From Burkholderia guangdongensis (GTDB taxonomy: Bacteria; Pseudomonadota; Gammaproteobacteria; Burkholderiales; Burkholderiaceae): DNA of 64,000 nt. The translations under genes and the position numbers were made by a program. The stretch is from positions 62,001 through 126,000 of the forward strand of contig NZ_JACBNX010000014.1 in assembly GCF_013403875.1 (NCBI RefSeq). Reading direction: 5' to 3'. This document shows positions 17,551 through 26,524 of the stretch, piece after piece (the first letter of the stretch is position 1; each line of letters opens with the position of its first letter). Below the pieces are notes generated by a model. The model was not told where the DNA came from and ran no database searches. It saw only the letters and a program-made list of their open reading frames with translations.

Positions 17551-19929
17551 ATGACAAGAACTCGCTTCGTTATTCGGCGCGTCGCGACGGCACTCGCCGT
17601 CGCCGGAATCGTCGTCGCGCAGGCCGCGCATGCGCAGGTCACGCTCAACTTCGTCAACGCGGACATCGATCAGGTCGCGAAGGCGATCGGCGCCGCGACC
17701 GGCAAGACGATCATCGTCGATCCCCGCGTGAAGGGGCAGCTCAATCTCGTCGCCGAGCGCCCGGTGCCCGAGGAGCAGGCGCTGAAGACGTTGCAGTCCG
17801 CATTGCGGATGCAGGGCTTCTCGCTCGTGCAGGATCACGGCGTGCTGAAGGTCGTGCCCGAGGCCGACGCGAAGCTGCAGGGCGTGCCGACCTACATCGG
17901 CAACGTGCCGCAGGCGCGTGGCGACCAGATCATCACGCAGGTCTTCGAGCTGCACAACGAATCGGCGAACAACCTGCTGCCGGTGCTGCGGCCGCTGATC
18001 TCGCCGAACAACACGGTCACCGCGTATCCGGCGAACAACACGGTCGTCGTCACCGACTATGCGGACAACGTGCGCCGCATCGCGCAGATCATCGCCGGCA
18101 TCGACAACGCGGCGGGCGAGCAGGTGCTCGTCGTGCCGCTGAAGAACGCGAACGCGCTCGACGCGGCGTCGCAGCTGTCGAAGCTGCTCGACCCCGGCGC
18201 GATCGGCAACAGCGACGCGACGCTGAAGGTGTCGGTATCCGCCGACCCGCGCACGAACTCGCTGCTGCTGCGCGCGTCGAACGCGTCGCGCCTCGCGGCC
18301 GCGAAGCGGCTCGCGCTGCAGCTCGACGCGCCGACCGGGCAACCCGGTAACATGCACGTCGTGCGGCTGCACAACGCCGATGCGGTGAAGCTCGCGAAGA
18401 CGCTGCGCGGCATGCTCGGCAAGGGCGCCGGCGAAACCGGCGCGTCGGCGACGTCGAACGACGCGAATTCGTTCAACCAGGGCGGCGCTTCGGGCAGCGG
18501 CAACTTCTCGACCGGCACGCCGGGCACGCCGCCGCTGCCGTCGTCGATGAGCGGCTCGTCGTCGTCCTCGTATGGCGGCACGGGCGGCGGTGGGTCGAAC
18601 ACGGGTCTCGGCAATTCGAGCTTCCTCGGCGGCGACAAGGACAAGAGCGACGACAATCAGCCCGGCGGCATGATCCAGGCCGACCCGGCGACGAACTCGC
18701 TGATCATCACCGCGTCCGATCCGGTCTACCGGAACCTGCGTACGGTGATCGAGCAGCTCGACGCGCGCCGCGCGCAGGTCTACCTCGAGGCGCTGATCGT
18801 CGAGCTCAGCGCGAACACCGACGCGAACCTCGGCATTCAGTGGCAGGGCGCGCTGCTGTCCGGCAACAACGCGGTGTACGGCGGCTCGAACATTCCGGCG
18901 CTCGGCGTCGGCACGGTCGGCAACGGCAACAGCATCGTCGACCTGACCGTGCAGGGCAACACGATCAACCAGAACGCGATCATCAACGGCACGACGACAT
19001 TGACCGGCGTGCTGCAGAACGGCCTGAACATCGGCTGGCTGCACAAATTCGGCAGCATCTGGGGCCTGGGCGGTCTGCTGCAGGCGCTGTCGCAGACGAG
19101 CGACGCGAACATCCTGTCGACGCCGAACCTGATCACGCTCGACAACGAGGAAGCGCAGATCGTCGTCGGCCAGAACGTGCCGATTCCGACCGGCTCGTAT
19201 TCGAACCTGACGGCCGGCAACACGAGCACCGCGTTCAATACGTACGACCGCCGCGACGTCGGCATCACGCTGCACGTGAAGCCGCAGATCACCGACGGCG
19301 GGATCCTGAAGCTGCAGCTCTACACGGAGAGCTCGTCGGTCGCGGCCGGCACGCTCACCAACGCGACCGGCCCGACGTTCAACAAGCGCTCGATCCAGTC
19401 GACGGTGCTCGCCGACGACGGCCAGATCATCGTGCTCGGCGGCCTGATGCAGGATAGTTACTCGACCGGCGTGAACAAGGTGCCGCTGCTCGGCGACATT
19501 CCGTGGCTCGGCCAGTTCTTCCGCTCCGAATCGAAGAGCCGCCAGAAGACGAACCTGATGGTGTTCCTGCGCCCGGTGATCGTGCGCGACGGCGCGACGA
19601 GCGAGGCGATCACCCAGAATCGCTACGACTACGCACGCGGCCAGCAAGGCGCGTACCAGTCGGATAACCGGCTGATCCGCGACAAGGACACGCCGATGCT
19701 GCCGCCCGCGCCGTTGACGCCGAGCCAGGGCGGCGTGCCGGCGCTGAACCTGTTCGATCTCGACAACATGCGCAGGCTGCCGCCGCCGGCCCAGCCTTCA
19801 CAGCCGGCCCAGCCGACCCAGCAGCAGGCGCCGGTCGCGCAGCCGCAGGCCGTGCCGCAGCAGCAGGTGCCGCAGCAGGCGATGCCCGCCGCGTCGGCCG
19901 CGCCGGCCGTCTCGGGAGCCGCGCAGTGA
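17551..19929 (+). CDS. gspD: Type II secretion outer membrane secretin GspD
   Basis: A 792-residue secretin that forms the outer membrane channel of the type II system. After a signal peptide (ending AQAAHAQ) come the N0 domain (VTLNFVNADIDQVAKAIG), N1-N3 domains, and the C-terminal beta-barrel domain (NVPIPTG, LHVKPQITDGG, VPLLGDIPWLGQFF). A long Gly/Ser-rich insert lies in the N3 region (about residues 305-370), and the C-terminus has a Pro/Gln-rich tail after the barrel, which may bind a pilotin or be a species-specific extension. Start 17551 gives a normal signal peptide. It overlaps gspE by four bases. Confidence 0.95.
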   Translation: MTRTRFVIRRVATALAVAGIVVAQAAHAQVTLNFVNADIDQVAKAIGAATGKTIIVDPRVKGQLNLVAERPVPEEQALKTLQSALRMQGFSLVQDHGVLKVVPEADAKLQGVPTYIGNVPQARGDQIITQVFELHNESANNLLPVLRPLISPNNTVTAYPANNTVVVTDYADNVRRIAQIIAGIDNAAGEQVLVVPLKNANALDAASQLSKLLDPGAIGNSDATLKVSVSADPRTNSLLLRASNASRLAAAKRLALQLDAPTGQPGNMHVVRLHNADAVKLAKTLRGMLGKGAGETGASATSNDANSFNQGGASGSGNFSTGTPGTPPLPSSMSGSSSSSYGGTGGGGSNTGLGNSSFLGGDKDKSDDNQPGGMIQADPATNSLIITASDPVYRNLRTVIEQLDARRAQVYLEALIVELSANTDANLGIQWQGALLSGNNAVYGGSNIPALGVGTVGNGNSIVDLTVQGNTINQNAIINGTTTLTGVLQNGLNIGWLHKFGSIWGLGGLLQALSQTSDANILSTPNLITLDNEEAQIVVGQNVPIPTGSYSNLTAGNTSTAFNTYDRRDVGITLHVKPQITDGGILKLQLYTESSSVAAGTLTNATGPTFNKRSIQSTVLADDGQIIVLGGLMQDSYSTGVNKVPLLGDIPWLGQFFRSESKSRQKTNLMVFLRPVIVRDGATSEAITQNRYDYARGQQGAYQSDNRLIRDKDTPMLPPAPLTPSQGGVPALNLFDLDNMRRLPPPAQPSQPAQPTQQQAPVAQPQAVPQQQVPQQAMPAASAAPAVSGAAQ

Positions 19930-21422
19930 CCGACGTGCTCGCGCACACCCAAGCAAGCGCGCCCGGCGAGCGCCCGGCGCCGTCGCCGCTCGCCGCGCGG
20001 CTGCTGCCGTATTCGTTCGCGAAGAACGGCCAGATCCTGATCGCGCAACAGCACGACGACACGCTCGAAGTGTGGATCAGCGAACGCACGAGCGACGCGG
20101 CGCTCGCCGAAGTCGCGCGCAACTTCGGCGCGATCACCGTCGAGCGCATGCCGGCCGACGTGCTCGCGGCCGCGATCAACCAGGCGTACGCGCGCCACGA
20201 CGGCAGCGCCGCGCAGGTGGTCGGCGAGGTCGAGGGCGAGGTCGATCTGTCGCGGCTGATGCAGGACATCCCCGAAGTCGAGGATCTGCTCGAATCGGAG
20301 GACGACGCGCCAATCATCCGGATGATCAACGCGCTGCTCACGCAGGCCGCGCGCGAGCAGGCGTCGGATATCCACATCGAGCCGTTCGAGAACGCGTCGG
20401 TCGTGCGCTTTCGCGTGGACGGCACGCTGCGCGACGTCGTGCGGCCGAAGAAGGCGCTGCACGGCGCGCTGATCTCGCGGATCAAGATCATGGCGCAGCT
20501 CGACATTGCGGAGAAGCGGCTGCCGCAGGACGGCCGGATCACGCTGCGCGTCGGCGGGCGGCCGGTCGACGTGCGCGTGTCGACGCTGCCCACCGGGCAC
20601 GGCGAGCGCGCGGTGCTGCGTCTGCTCGAGAAGGACGCGCAGCGGCTGAACCTCGAGGCGCTCGGGATGGGCCGCGATACGCTCGCGCAGTTCGACACGC
20701 TGATCTCGCGCCCGCACGGAATCGTGCTCGTGACCGGCCCGACCGGCTCGGGCAAGACGACGACGCTGTACGCGTCGATGTCGCGGCTCGAGACCGCGAC
20801 GACGAACATCATGACCGTCGAGGATCCGATCGAATACGACCTCGGCGGGATCGGCCAGACGCAGGTCAACGAGCGGATCGGGATGACGTTCGCGCGCGCG
20901 CTGCGCTCGATCCTGCGTCAGGATCCAGACGTGATCATGATCGGCGAAATTCGCGACCTCGAAACCGCGCAGATCGCGGTGCAGGCGTCGCTGACCGGCC
21001 ACCTCGTGCTCGCGACGCTGCATACGAACGATGCGTCGTCGGCGGTCACGCGCCTCACCGACATGGGCGTCGAGCCGTACCTGCTCGCGTCGTCGCTGCT
21101 CGGCGTGCTCGCGCAGCGGCTTGTGCGGCAGCTGTGCCCGCACTGCAAGACCGAGCGGCACGAGGGCGGCCGCACCGTCTGGCACCCGGTCGGCTGCGAC
21201 AAGTGCGGGCAGTCCGGCTACGCCGGTCGACGCGGCGTGTACGAGCTGCTGCTCGTCGACGATGCGATCCGCGCGCTGGTCCACCGCAACGCGGCCGACG
21301 CCGAGATCCTGGCCGCCGGCCGCGCGCACGGGATGCGCACGCTGCGCGACGACGCCGAGCGCTGGCTCGCGGCCGGCGCGACGTCGCTCGAGGAAGTGCT
21401 GCGCGTGACGGGAGGCGCGTAG
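19926..21422 (+). CDS. gspE: Type II secretion ATPase GspE
   Basis: A 498-residue cytoplasmic hexameric ATPase that powers pseudopilus assembly. It shows Walker A (VTGPTGSGKTTTLYA, near residue 272), the Asp box (TVEDPIEYDL), Walker B (VIMIGEIRD), the His box (LVLATLHTNDA), and the CxxC-CxxC zinc motif (LCPHCKT, CDKCGQSG). The start is a GTG that overlaps the gspD stop (GTGA), which indicates translational coupling. Length is normal. Confidence 0.96.
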   Translation: MTDVLAHTQASAPGERPAPSPLAARLLPYSFAKNGQILIAQQHDDTLEVWISERTSDAALAEVARNFGAITVERMPADVLAAAINQAYARHDGSAAQVVGEVEGEVDLSRLMQDIPEVEDLLESEDDAPIIRMINALLTQAAREQASDIHIEPFENASVVRFRVDGTLRDVVRPKKALHGALISRIKIMAQLDIAEKRLPQDGRITLRVGGRPVDVRVSTLPTGHGERAVLRLLEKDAQRLNLEALGMGRDTLAQFDTLISRPHGIVLVTGPTGSGKTTTLYASMSRLETATTNIMTVEDPIEYDLGGIGQTQVNERIGMTFARALRSILRQDPDVIMIGEIRDLETAQIAVQASLTGHLVLATLHTNDASSAVTRLTDMGVEPYLLASSLLGVLAQRLVRQLCPHCKTERHEGGRTVWHPVGCDKCGQSGYAGRRGVYELLLVDDAIRALVHRNAADAEILAAGRAHGMRTLRDDAERWLAAGATSLEEVLRVTGGA

Positions 21423-21426
21423 CGCG

Positions 21427-22644
21427 ATGCCGGCCTTCCGTTTCGAAGCGATCGATGCGGGCGGGCGCCCGCAGAAAGGCGTCGTCGAAGCCGACAGCGC
21501 GCGCGCCGCGCGCGGCCAGCTGCGCACGCAGGGGCTGACGCCGCTCGTCGTCGAGCCGGCCGCGAGCGCGAGCCGCGGCGCGCGCACGCAGCGCCTCGCG
21601 CTCGGCCGCAAGCTGTCGCAGCGCGAGCAGGCGATCCTCACGCGCCAGCTCGCGAGCCTGCTGATCGCCGGGCTGCCGCTCGACGAGGCGCTCGGCGTGC
21701 TGACCGAGCAGGCCGAGCGCGACTACATCCGCGAGCTGATGGCCGCGATCCGCGCGGAAGTGCTCGGCGGCCATTCGCTCGCGAACGCGCTCGCCGAGCA
21801 TCCGCGCGATTTTCCGGAGATCTACCGCGCGCTGGTGTCGGCCGGCGAGCATACGGGCAAGCTCGGCATCGTGCTGTCGCGGCTGGCCGACTACATCGAG
21901 CAGCGCAACGCGCTGAAGCAGAAGATCGTGCTCGCGTTCACGTATCCGGCGATCGTCACCCTGATCGCGTTCGGGATCGTCACGTTCCTGCTCAGCTACG
22001 TGGTGCCGCAGGTCGTGAACGTGTTCGCGAGCACGAAGCAGCAGCTGCCGTTCCTGACGATCATGATGATGGCGCTGTCCGGCTTCGTGCGGCACTGGTG
22101 GTGGGCGATGCTGCTCGCGGCCGCGCTCGTCGTCTGGTTCGTGAAGGCGACGCTGTCGCGCGACGGACCGCGCCTCGCGTTCGACCGGTGGCTGCTCACC
22201 GCGCCGCTCGCGGGCAAGCTCGTGCGCGGCTACAACACGGTGCGCTTCGCGAGCACGCTCGGCATCCTGACGGCGGCCGGCGTGCCGATCCTGCGCGCGC
22301 TGCAGGCGGCCGGCGAAACGCTGTCGAACCGCGCGATGCGCGCGAACATCGACGACGCGATCGTGCGCGTGCGCGAAGGCTCGGCGCTGTCGCGCGCGCT
22401 GAACAACGTGAAGACGTTTCCGCCGGTGCTCGTGCACCTGATCCGCTCCGGCGAGGCGACCGGCGACGTGACGACGATGCTCGACCGCGCGGCCGACGGC
22501 GAGGCGCGCGAGCTCGAGCGCCGCACGATGTTCCTGACGAGCCTGCTCGAGCCGCTGCTGATTCTGGCGATGGGGGGGATCGTGCTCGTGATCGTGCTGT
22601 CGGTGATGCTGCCGATCATCGAGCTGAACAACATGGTGCAGTGA
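21427..22644 (+). CDS. gspF: Type II secretion inner membrane platform protein GspF
   Basis: A 405-residue protein with two repeats of the GspF domain, three transmembrane helices, and conserved LTRQLASLL and FPEIYRALVSAGEHTGKL segments. It couples GspE to the growing pseudopilus in the inner membrane. It starts 4 bp after gspE and is the last gene before the opposite-strand gspC. Confidence 0.95.
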   Translation: MPAFRFEAIDAGGRPQKGVVEADSARAARGQLRTQGLTPLVVEPAASASRGARTQRLALGRKLSQREQAILTRQLASLLIAGLPLDEALGVLTEQAERDYIRELMAAIRAEVLGGHSLANALAEHPRDFPEIYRALVSAGEHTGKLGIVLSRLADYIEQRNALKQKIVLAFTYPAIVTLIAFGIVTFLLSYVVPQVVNVFASTKQQLPFLTIMMMALSGFVRHWWWAMLLAAALVVWFVKATLSRDGPRLAFDRWLLTAPLAGKLVRGYNTVRFASTLGILTAAGVPILRALQAAGETLSNRAMRANIDDAIVRVREGSALSRALNNVKTFPPVLVHLIRSGEATGDVTTMLDRAADGEARELERRTMFLTSLLEPLLILAMGGIVLVIVLSVMLPIIELNNMVQ

Positions 22645-22673
22645 CGGCCGCGCGCGCGGGGCGCGTGCGGGGT

Positions 22674-23084
22674 TCAGCGCATGTAGATCGCCGGGCTCGG
22701 CGTGTTCGCGGGCAGCGAGATTTCGGCGCGGGCGCCGTTGCGGTCGACGACGATCGAGCGGTCGCGGACTTCGGCGAGCTTCTCGCCGGGCGCGATCTCG
22801 GCGCCGAGCGACACCGCGCGCGGCGGCTCGCCGCCGGTGGCGACGATCGCGGCGGCGCCGTGCTGCAGCGCGAGAACGCCGAACAGGTGGATGTCCTGGA
22901 TGGGGTTCTTCGTGAGCTGGCCGCCGAACAGCGCGGCGGCGTCCTCGGTGCGGATCGGCGCGCGCGCGGCCGCCGCGGGCAGCGGCGTCTCGCGGGCCGA
23001 CAGCGTGACGACCCAGTAGGTCGCCATCGCGCAGAGCGCCGCGAAGAGCGCGAGGGAAAGGATCCGGATCGAGAGCGTGTTCAT
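22674..23084 (-). CDS. gspC: Short GspC-like protein, on the opposite strand inside the gsp cluster
   Basis: A 136-residue protein with one N-terminal membrane helix (residues 7-28) and a periplasmic homology region (DIHLFGVLALQHGAAAIVAT, SLGAEIAPGEKLAEV), as in GspC, which links the inner membrane platform to the secretin. It stops after this region and lacks the PDZ or coiled-coil domain of classical GspC. It is transcribed against the flanking gspDEF and gspG-N genes, so it needs its own promoter; a TACAAT box lies only 6 bp before the ATG, hinting at a leaderless transcript. Confidence 0.85.
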   Translation of the reverse strand: MNTLSIRILSLALFAALCAMATYWVVTLSARETPLPAAAARAPIRTEDAAALFGGQLTKNPIQDIHLFGVLALQHGAAAIVATGGEPPRAVSLGAEIAPGEKLAEVRDRSIVVDRNGARAEISLPANTPSPAIYMR

Positions 23085-23269
23085 GCGCGTTATTGTACGG
23101 ATCTATATGAAATTTGCGTTGGGTGAAAGCCCTCGGCGAGCGTCGCCTTACAATGCGGGCTCCCGCCGGAATCGCGTTGTAAGGCGGCGGGCGGCTCCGG
23201 CAACGTTTTCGGGGTCGCGAACGCGCGTCATGCCGACGCGATCATTTTTTGAGGAAGAGGTAGTCAGTC

Positions 23270-23722
23270 ATGCAAACGTGGATCACTCGTCGCAACGCGG
23301 CCGCTCGCCGTCACCGTGGTTTTACGCTGATCGAAGTCATGGTGGTGATCGCGATCCTCGGGATTCTCGCGGCGCTGATCGTGCCGAAGATCATGAGCCG
23401 CCCGGACGAGGCGCGCCGCATCGCGGCGAAGCAGGACATCGGCACGATCATGCAGGCGCTGAAGCTGTACCGCCTCGACAACGGCCGCTATCCGACGCAG
23501 GAACAGGGCCTGACCGCGCTCGTGCAGAAGCCGGCCACCGATCCGGTGCCGAACAACTGGAAGGACGGCGGCTATCTCGAGCGCCTGCCGAACGATCCGT
23601 GGGGGAATACGTACAAGTATCTGAACCCGGGCGTGCACGGCGAGATCGACGTGTTCAGCTACGGCGCCGACGGCAAGGAGGGCGGCGAAGGCAACGACTC
23701 CGATATCGGGTCGTGGCAGTAA
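23270..23722 (+). CDS. gspG: Major type II pseudopilin GspG
   Basis: A 150-residue pseudopilin. Prepilin peptidase should cut after Gly17 ([11 protein letters not shown]), leaving the required Glu at +5 and a hydrophobic helix. The GspG hallmark TNGRYPT-like segment appears as [16 protein letters not shown], and the acidic calcium-site loop is at the C-terminus ([18 protein letters not shown]). It is the main subunit of the pseudopilus. A clear ribosome site (AGGAAGAGG) precedes it, and it starts the second half of the cluster about 185 bp after gspC. Confidence 0.95.
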   Translation: MQTWITRRNAAARRHRGFTLIEVMVVIAILGILAALIVPKIMSRPDEARRIAAKQDIGTIMQALKLYRLDNGRYPTQEQGLTALVQKPATDPVPNNWKDGGYLERLPNDPWGNTYKYLNPGVHGEIDVFSYGADGKEGGEGNDSDIGSWQ

Positions 23723-23753
23723 GCCGCGGCTGATCGTTCACGCTCCGCCGGCC

Positions 23754-24278
23754 ATGCACGCGATGCGCACGACAGGCACGCTTTTCCGCTTCGGTGCGCG
23801 ATCCGCGACGACGGTTGGCGCCGGTCGCCGGGCGAGAGGCTTCACGCTGCTCGAGATGCTCGTCGTGCTCGTGATCGCGGGGCTGCTCGTGTCGCTCGCG
23901 TCGCTGTCGCTGACGCGCAATCCGCGCACCGACCTGCGCGAGGAGGCGCAGCGGCTCGCGCTGCTGTTCGAGAGCGCGGGCGACGAGGCGCAGGTGCGCG
24001 CGCGCCCGATCGCGTGGCAGCCGACCGAGCGCGGCTTTCGCTTCGACATCGGCACCGTCGACGGCTGGCGGCCGCTGCGCGACGATCTGCTGCGCCCGCG
24101 CAACTGGGACGGCGGCGTGACGGGCGCCGACATCGACTATCCGGGCTCCGACACCCGCGCGAGCCGGCTCGTGTTCGGCACCGAGAGCATCGACATGCCG
24201 GTACGCGTGACGCTGCATTCGGCGGTCGGCAGCGCGACGATCGTCGGCACCGGCAACGGCCGCTACGAGGTGCAGTGA
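23754..24278 (+). CDS. gspH: Minor pseudopilin GspH
   Basis: A 174-residue minor pseudopilin with prepilin cleavage expected after Gly29 (RRARG/FTLLEMLVVLVI). The leader is long for the family, and a second ATG at 23763 would shorten it by three residues. GspH joins the pseudopilus just below the I-J-K tip. It is followed by gspI after 2 bp. Confidence 0.92.
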   Translation: MHAMRTTGTLFRFGARSATTVGAGRRARGFTLLEMLVVLVIAGLLVSLASLSLTRNPRTDLREEAQRLALLFESAGDEAQVRARPIAWQPTERGFRFDIGTVDGWRPLRDDLLRPRNWDGGVTGADIDYPGSDTRASRLVFGTESIDMPVRVTLHSAVGSATIVGTGNGRYEVQ

Positions 24279-24280
24279 CG

Positions 24281-24688
24281 ATGCGCGGCCGCCCTTCCCC
24301 TTTTTCTCCGCGTGGTGCGACACGAGGCTTCACGATGATCGAGGTGCTCGTCGCGCTCGCGATCATCGCGGTCGCGCTCGCCGCGTCGATCCGCGCGGTC
24401 GGCACGATGGCGAGCAACGCGGCCGAGCTGCATCGGCGCCTCCTCGCCGGCTGGAGCGCCGACAACGCGCTCGCGCAGCTTCGCCTCGCGCATGCGTGGC
24501 CCGCGATCGGCGAGCAGCGCTTCGACTGCTCGCAGGGCAACGTGCAGCTCGTCTGCACGCAGCGCGTCAGCACGACGCCGAATCCGGTGTTCCGGCGCGT
24601 CGAGGTGTCGGTGAGCACGCCCGGCGAATCCGGCGTGCTCGCACAGATGGTCACGGTGGTGGCGAATGAGACGAGCCGTTCGCTCTGA
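24281..24688 (+). CDS. gspI: Minor pseudopilin GspI
   Basis: A 135-residue minor pseudopilin with cleavage expected after Gly16 (RGATRG/FTMIEVLVALAI). GspI nucleates the tip complex with GspJ and GspK. The start at 24281 directly follows the gspH stop. Its 3' end overlaps gspJ by 23 bp. Confidence 0.92.
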   Translation: MRGRPSPFSPRGATRGFTMIEVLVALAIIAVALAASIRAVGTMASNAAELHRRLLAGWSADNALAQLRLAHAWPAIGEQRFDCSQGNVQLVCTQRVSTTPNPVFRRVEVSVSTPGESGVLAQMVTVVANETSRSL

Positions 24689-25364
24689 CGCGCGCGCGCC
24701 GCGATCCATCCGCGCGCCCCGCCGCCGCTCCTCCGGCTTCACGCTGATCGAGCTGATGGTCGCGATCGCGATCCTCGCGGTGGTCGCGGTGCTGGCGTGG
24801 CGCGGACTCGACCAGATCGTGCGCGGCCGCGACAAGGTCGCCGCCGAGATGGAGGACGAGCGCATCTTCGCGCAGACGTTCGACCAGATGCGCACCGACG
24901 TGCGCCGCGCGGCGACCGACGACGAGGCCGGTGGGCCCGCGCTCGCGATCGCCGGCAACACGCTGCAGGTCGTCCGCGCGTTCGACGTGCCCGGCGCGGC
25001 GCCGCGGCTGCAGATCGTCCGCTACCGGGTTGCCGGCGGCCGCGTGGTCCGCTACGCGTCGCCGCCGATCGGCGACGAGAGCGCGCTGCAGCGCATGCTG
25101 AAGGACACCGACGTCGACGGCTGGAGCGCGGTGCCGCTGATGGCCGGCGTCGGCGCGATCGACGCGCGCCTGTACGTGCCGCGCGTCGGCTGGACGACGA
25201 ACATGCCGACCGCCGACGACGCGCTCGCGCAGAACAACGAAGCGCTGAAGGTTCCGCAGCTCGGCAACGCGCCGCCGCCGCGCGCGGTGACGGGCCTGCA
25301 GGTCAGCATCGGCGCGACGTCGCTGCGCGTGCCGGTCACGCGCATCTTCATCGTCGGGGAATGA
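24666..25364 (+). CDS. gspJ: Minor pseudopilin GspJ
   Basis: A 232-residue minor pseudopilin with cleavage expected after Gly24 (RRRSSG/FTLIELMVAIAI) and the family segment AVLAWRGLDQIVRGRD. It forms the pseudopilus tip with GspI and GspK. It overlaps gspI by 23 bp and gspK by four (ATGA), showing tight coupling. Confidence 0.93.
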   Translation: MRRAVRSDARAPRSIRAPRRRSSGFTLIELMVAIAILAVVAVLAWRGLDQIVRGRDKVAAEMEDERIFAQTFDQMRTDVRRAATDDEAGGPALAIAGNTLQVVRAFDVPGAAPRLQIVRYRVAGGRVVRYASPPIGDESALQRMLKDTDVDGWSAVPLMAGVGAIDARLYVPRVGWTTNMPTADDALAQNNEALKVPQLGNAPPPRAVTGLQVSIGATSLRVPVTRIFIVGE

Positions 25365-26500
25365 CGATGAAGATGCGCCGCTTCCCCGCTTCTCATGCCC
25401 TGCCGCGCCGTGCGGCCACGCCGTCGCGCCAGCGCGGCGCGGCGATCATCACCGCGCTCGTCGTCGTCGCGCTCGCGGCGATCCTCGTGTCCGGGATGTT
25501 GTGGCGCGAGCAGGTGCAGATCCGCCGGATCGAGAACCAGCGTCTCGCCGCGCAGGCGCAGTGGGTCGCGCGCGGCGCGCTCGACTGGACGCGGATGATC
25601 CTGCGCTCGGAAGCCGACACGTCGCCCGGCATCACGTATCTCGGCGGGATCTGGGCGGTGCCGATCGCGAAGACGAAGCTGTCCGATTTCCTCGGACGGA
25701 TCGGCGGCGGCGATCCGGGCGGCGGCGAGGACACGTACATCTCCGGCTCGATCGAGGACGCGCAGGCGAAATTCAATCTGCGCAACCTGGTGTCGTCGCC
25801 GGTGCCGGGCGCGATGCAGCTGAATGCCGCGCAGGTGCTCGCGTTCGCGCGCCTGCTGGCGACGCTCGGCTACGACGGCGCGCTCGCGAAGCGCGTCGCG
25901 ATCCAGATGCGCGCGGGCCTCGCGCATTCGGCCACGCGTTTTCAGGCCGCGGCGCCGCCCGGTGTCGCGAGCATGCCGGTCCCGCTGCCCGATGGTGGCA
26001 CGCAGGGTGGCACGCAGGGTGGCGGTGACCTGACCGACGAGCCGGGGCTCGCGGACGGCGGGGGCGGCCCTGCGCCGCTGCTGATGACGAGCGTCGACAG
26101 CCTGCTCGACGTCGAGGGCTTCACGCCGGAGATGGTCGAGCGACTGCGCCCGTTCGTGACCGTGCTGCCGACGACGACGCCCGTCAACATGAACACCGCG
26201 CCCGCCGAGGTGATCGCGTCGCTGGTGCCGGGGATGAGCGTGTCGTCCGCGCAGTCGCTGGTCGCGCGGCGCGAAACCGTGTTTTTCCGCAATCTGGCCG
26301 ACGTGACGCTCGCGCTGAGCGGCGCCGGCGCGCCGCCGGGCACGCCGCTCGATTCGAGCGTGATCGACGTCAATTCGAGCTATTTCATCGTGCACGGCCG
26401 GATTCAGCACGAACGCGCGGAGGTGGATCGCACCTCGCTCGTGTATCGTGATCCGGCGACGCACACGACGCGGGTCGTGCGAATCCGCGATCAGCTATAA
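25361..26500 (+). CDS. gspK: Minor pseudopilin GspK
   Basis: A 379-residue protein, the largest pseudopilin, sitting at the very tip. The leader ends in QRG/AAIITALVVVAL; as usual for GspK, the +5 residue is not Glu. Large SAM-like inserts follow, with PVNMNTAPAEVIASLVPGMS near the C-terminus. A short in-frame DNA repeat (GGTGGCACGCAG, twice, around 25995) lengthens a Gly-rich loop. The start ATG overlaps the gspJ stop. Confidence 0.92.
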   Translation: MTMKMRRFPASHALPRRAATPSRQRGAAIITALVVVALAAILVSGMLWREQVQIRRIENQRLAAQAQWVARGALDWTRMILRSEADTSPGITYLGGIWAVPIAKTKLSDFLGRIGGGDPGGGEDTYISGSIEDAQAKFNLRNLVSSPVPGAMQLNAAQVLAFARLLATLGYDGALAKRVAIQMRAGLAHSATRFQAAAPPGVASMPVPLPDGGTQGGTQGGGDLTDEPGLADGGGGPAPLLMTSVDSLLDVEGFTPEMVERLRPFVTVLPTTTPVNMNTAPAEVIASLVPGMSVSSAQSLVARRETVFFRNLADVTLALSGAGAPPGTPLDSSVIDVNSSYFIVHGRIQHERAEVDRTSLVYRDPATHTTRVVRIRDQL

Positions 26501-26524
26501 CGACGCCATTCGGGAGAGGAGTCC

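Noticed and set aside
17473..19647. A 724-codon minus-strand frame opposite gspD
   Set aside because: Same antisense artefact: no domain, Arg/Val/Asp-rich, and fully covered by a well supported secretin gene.
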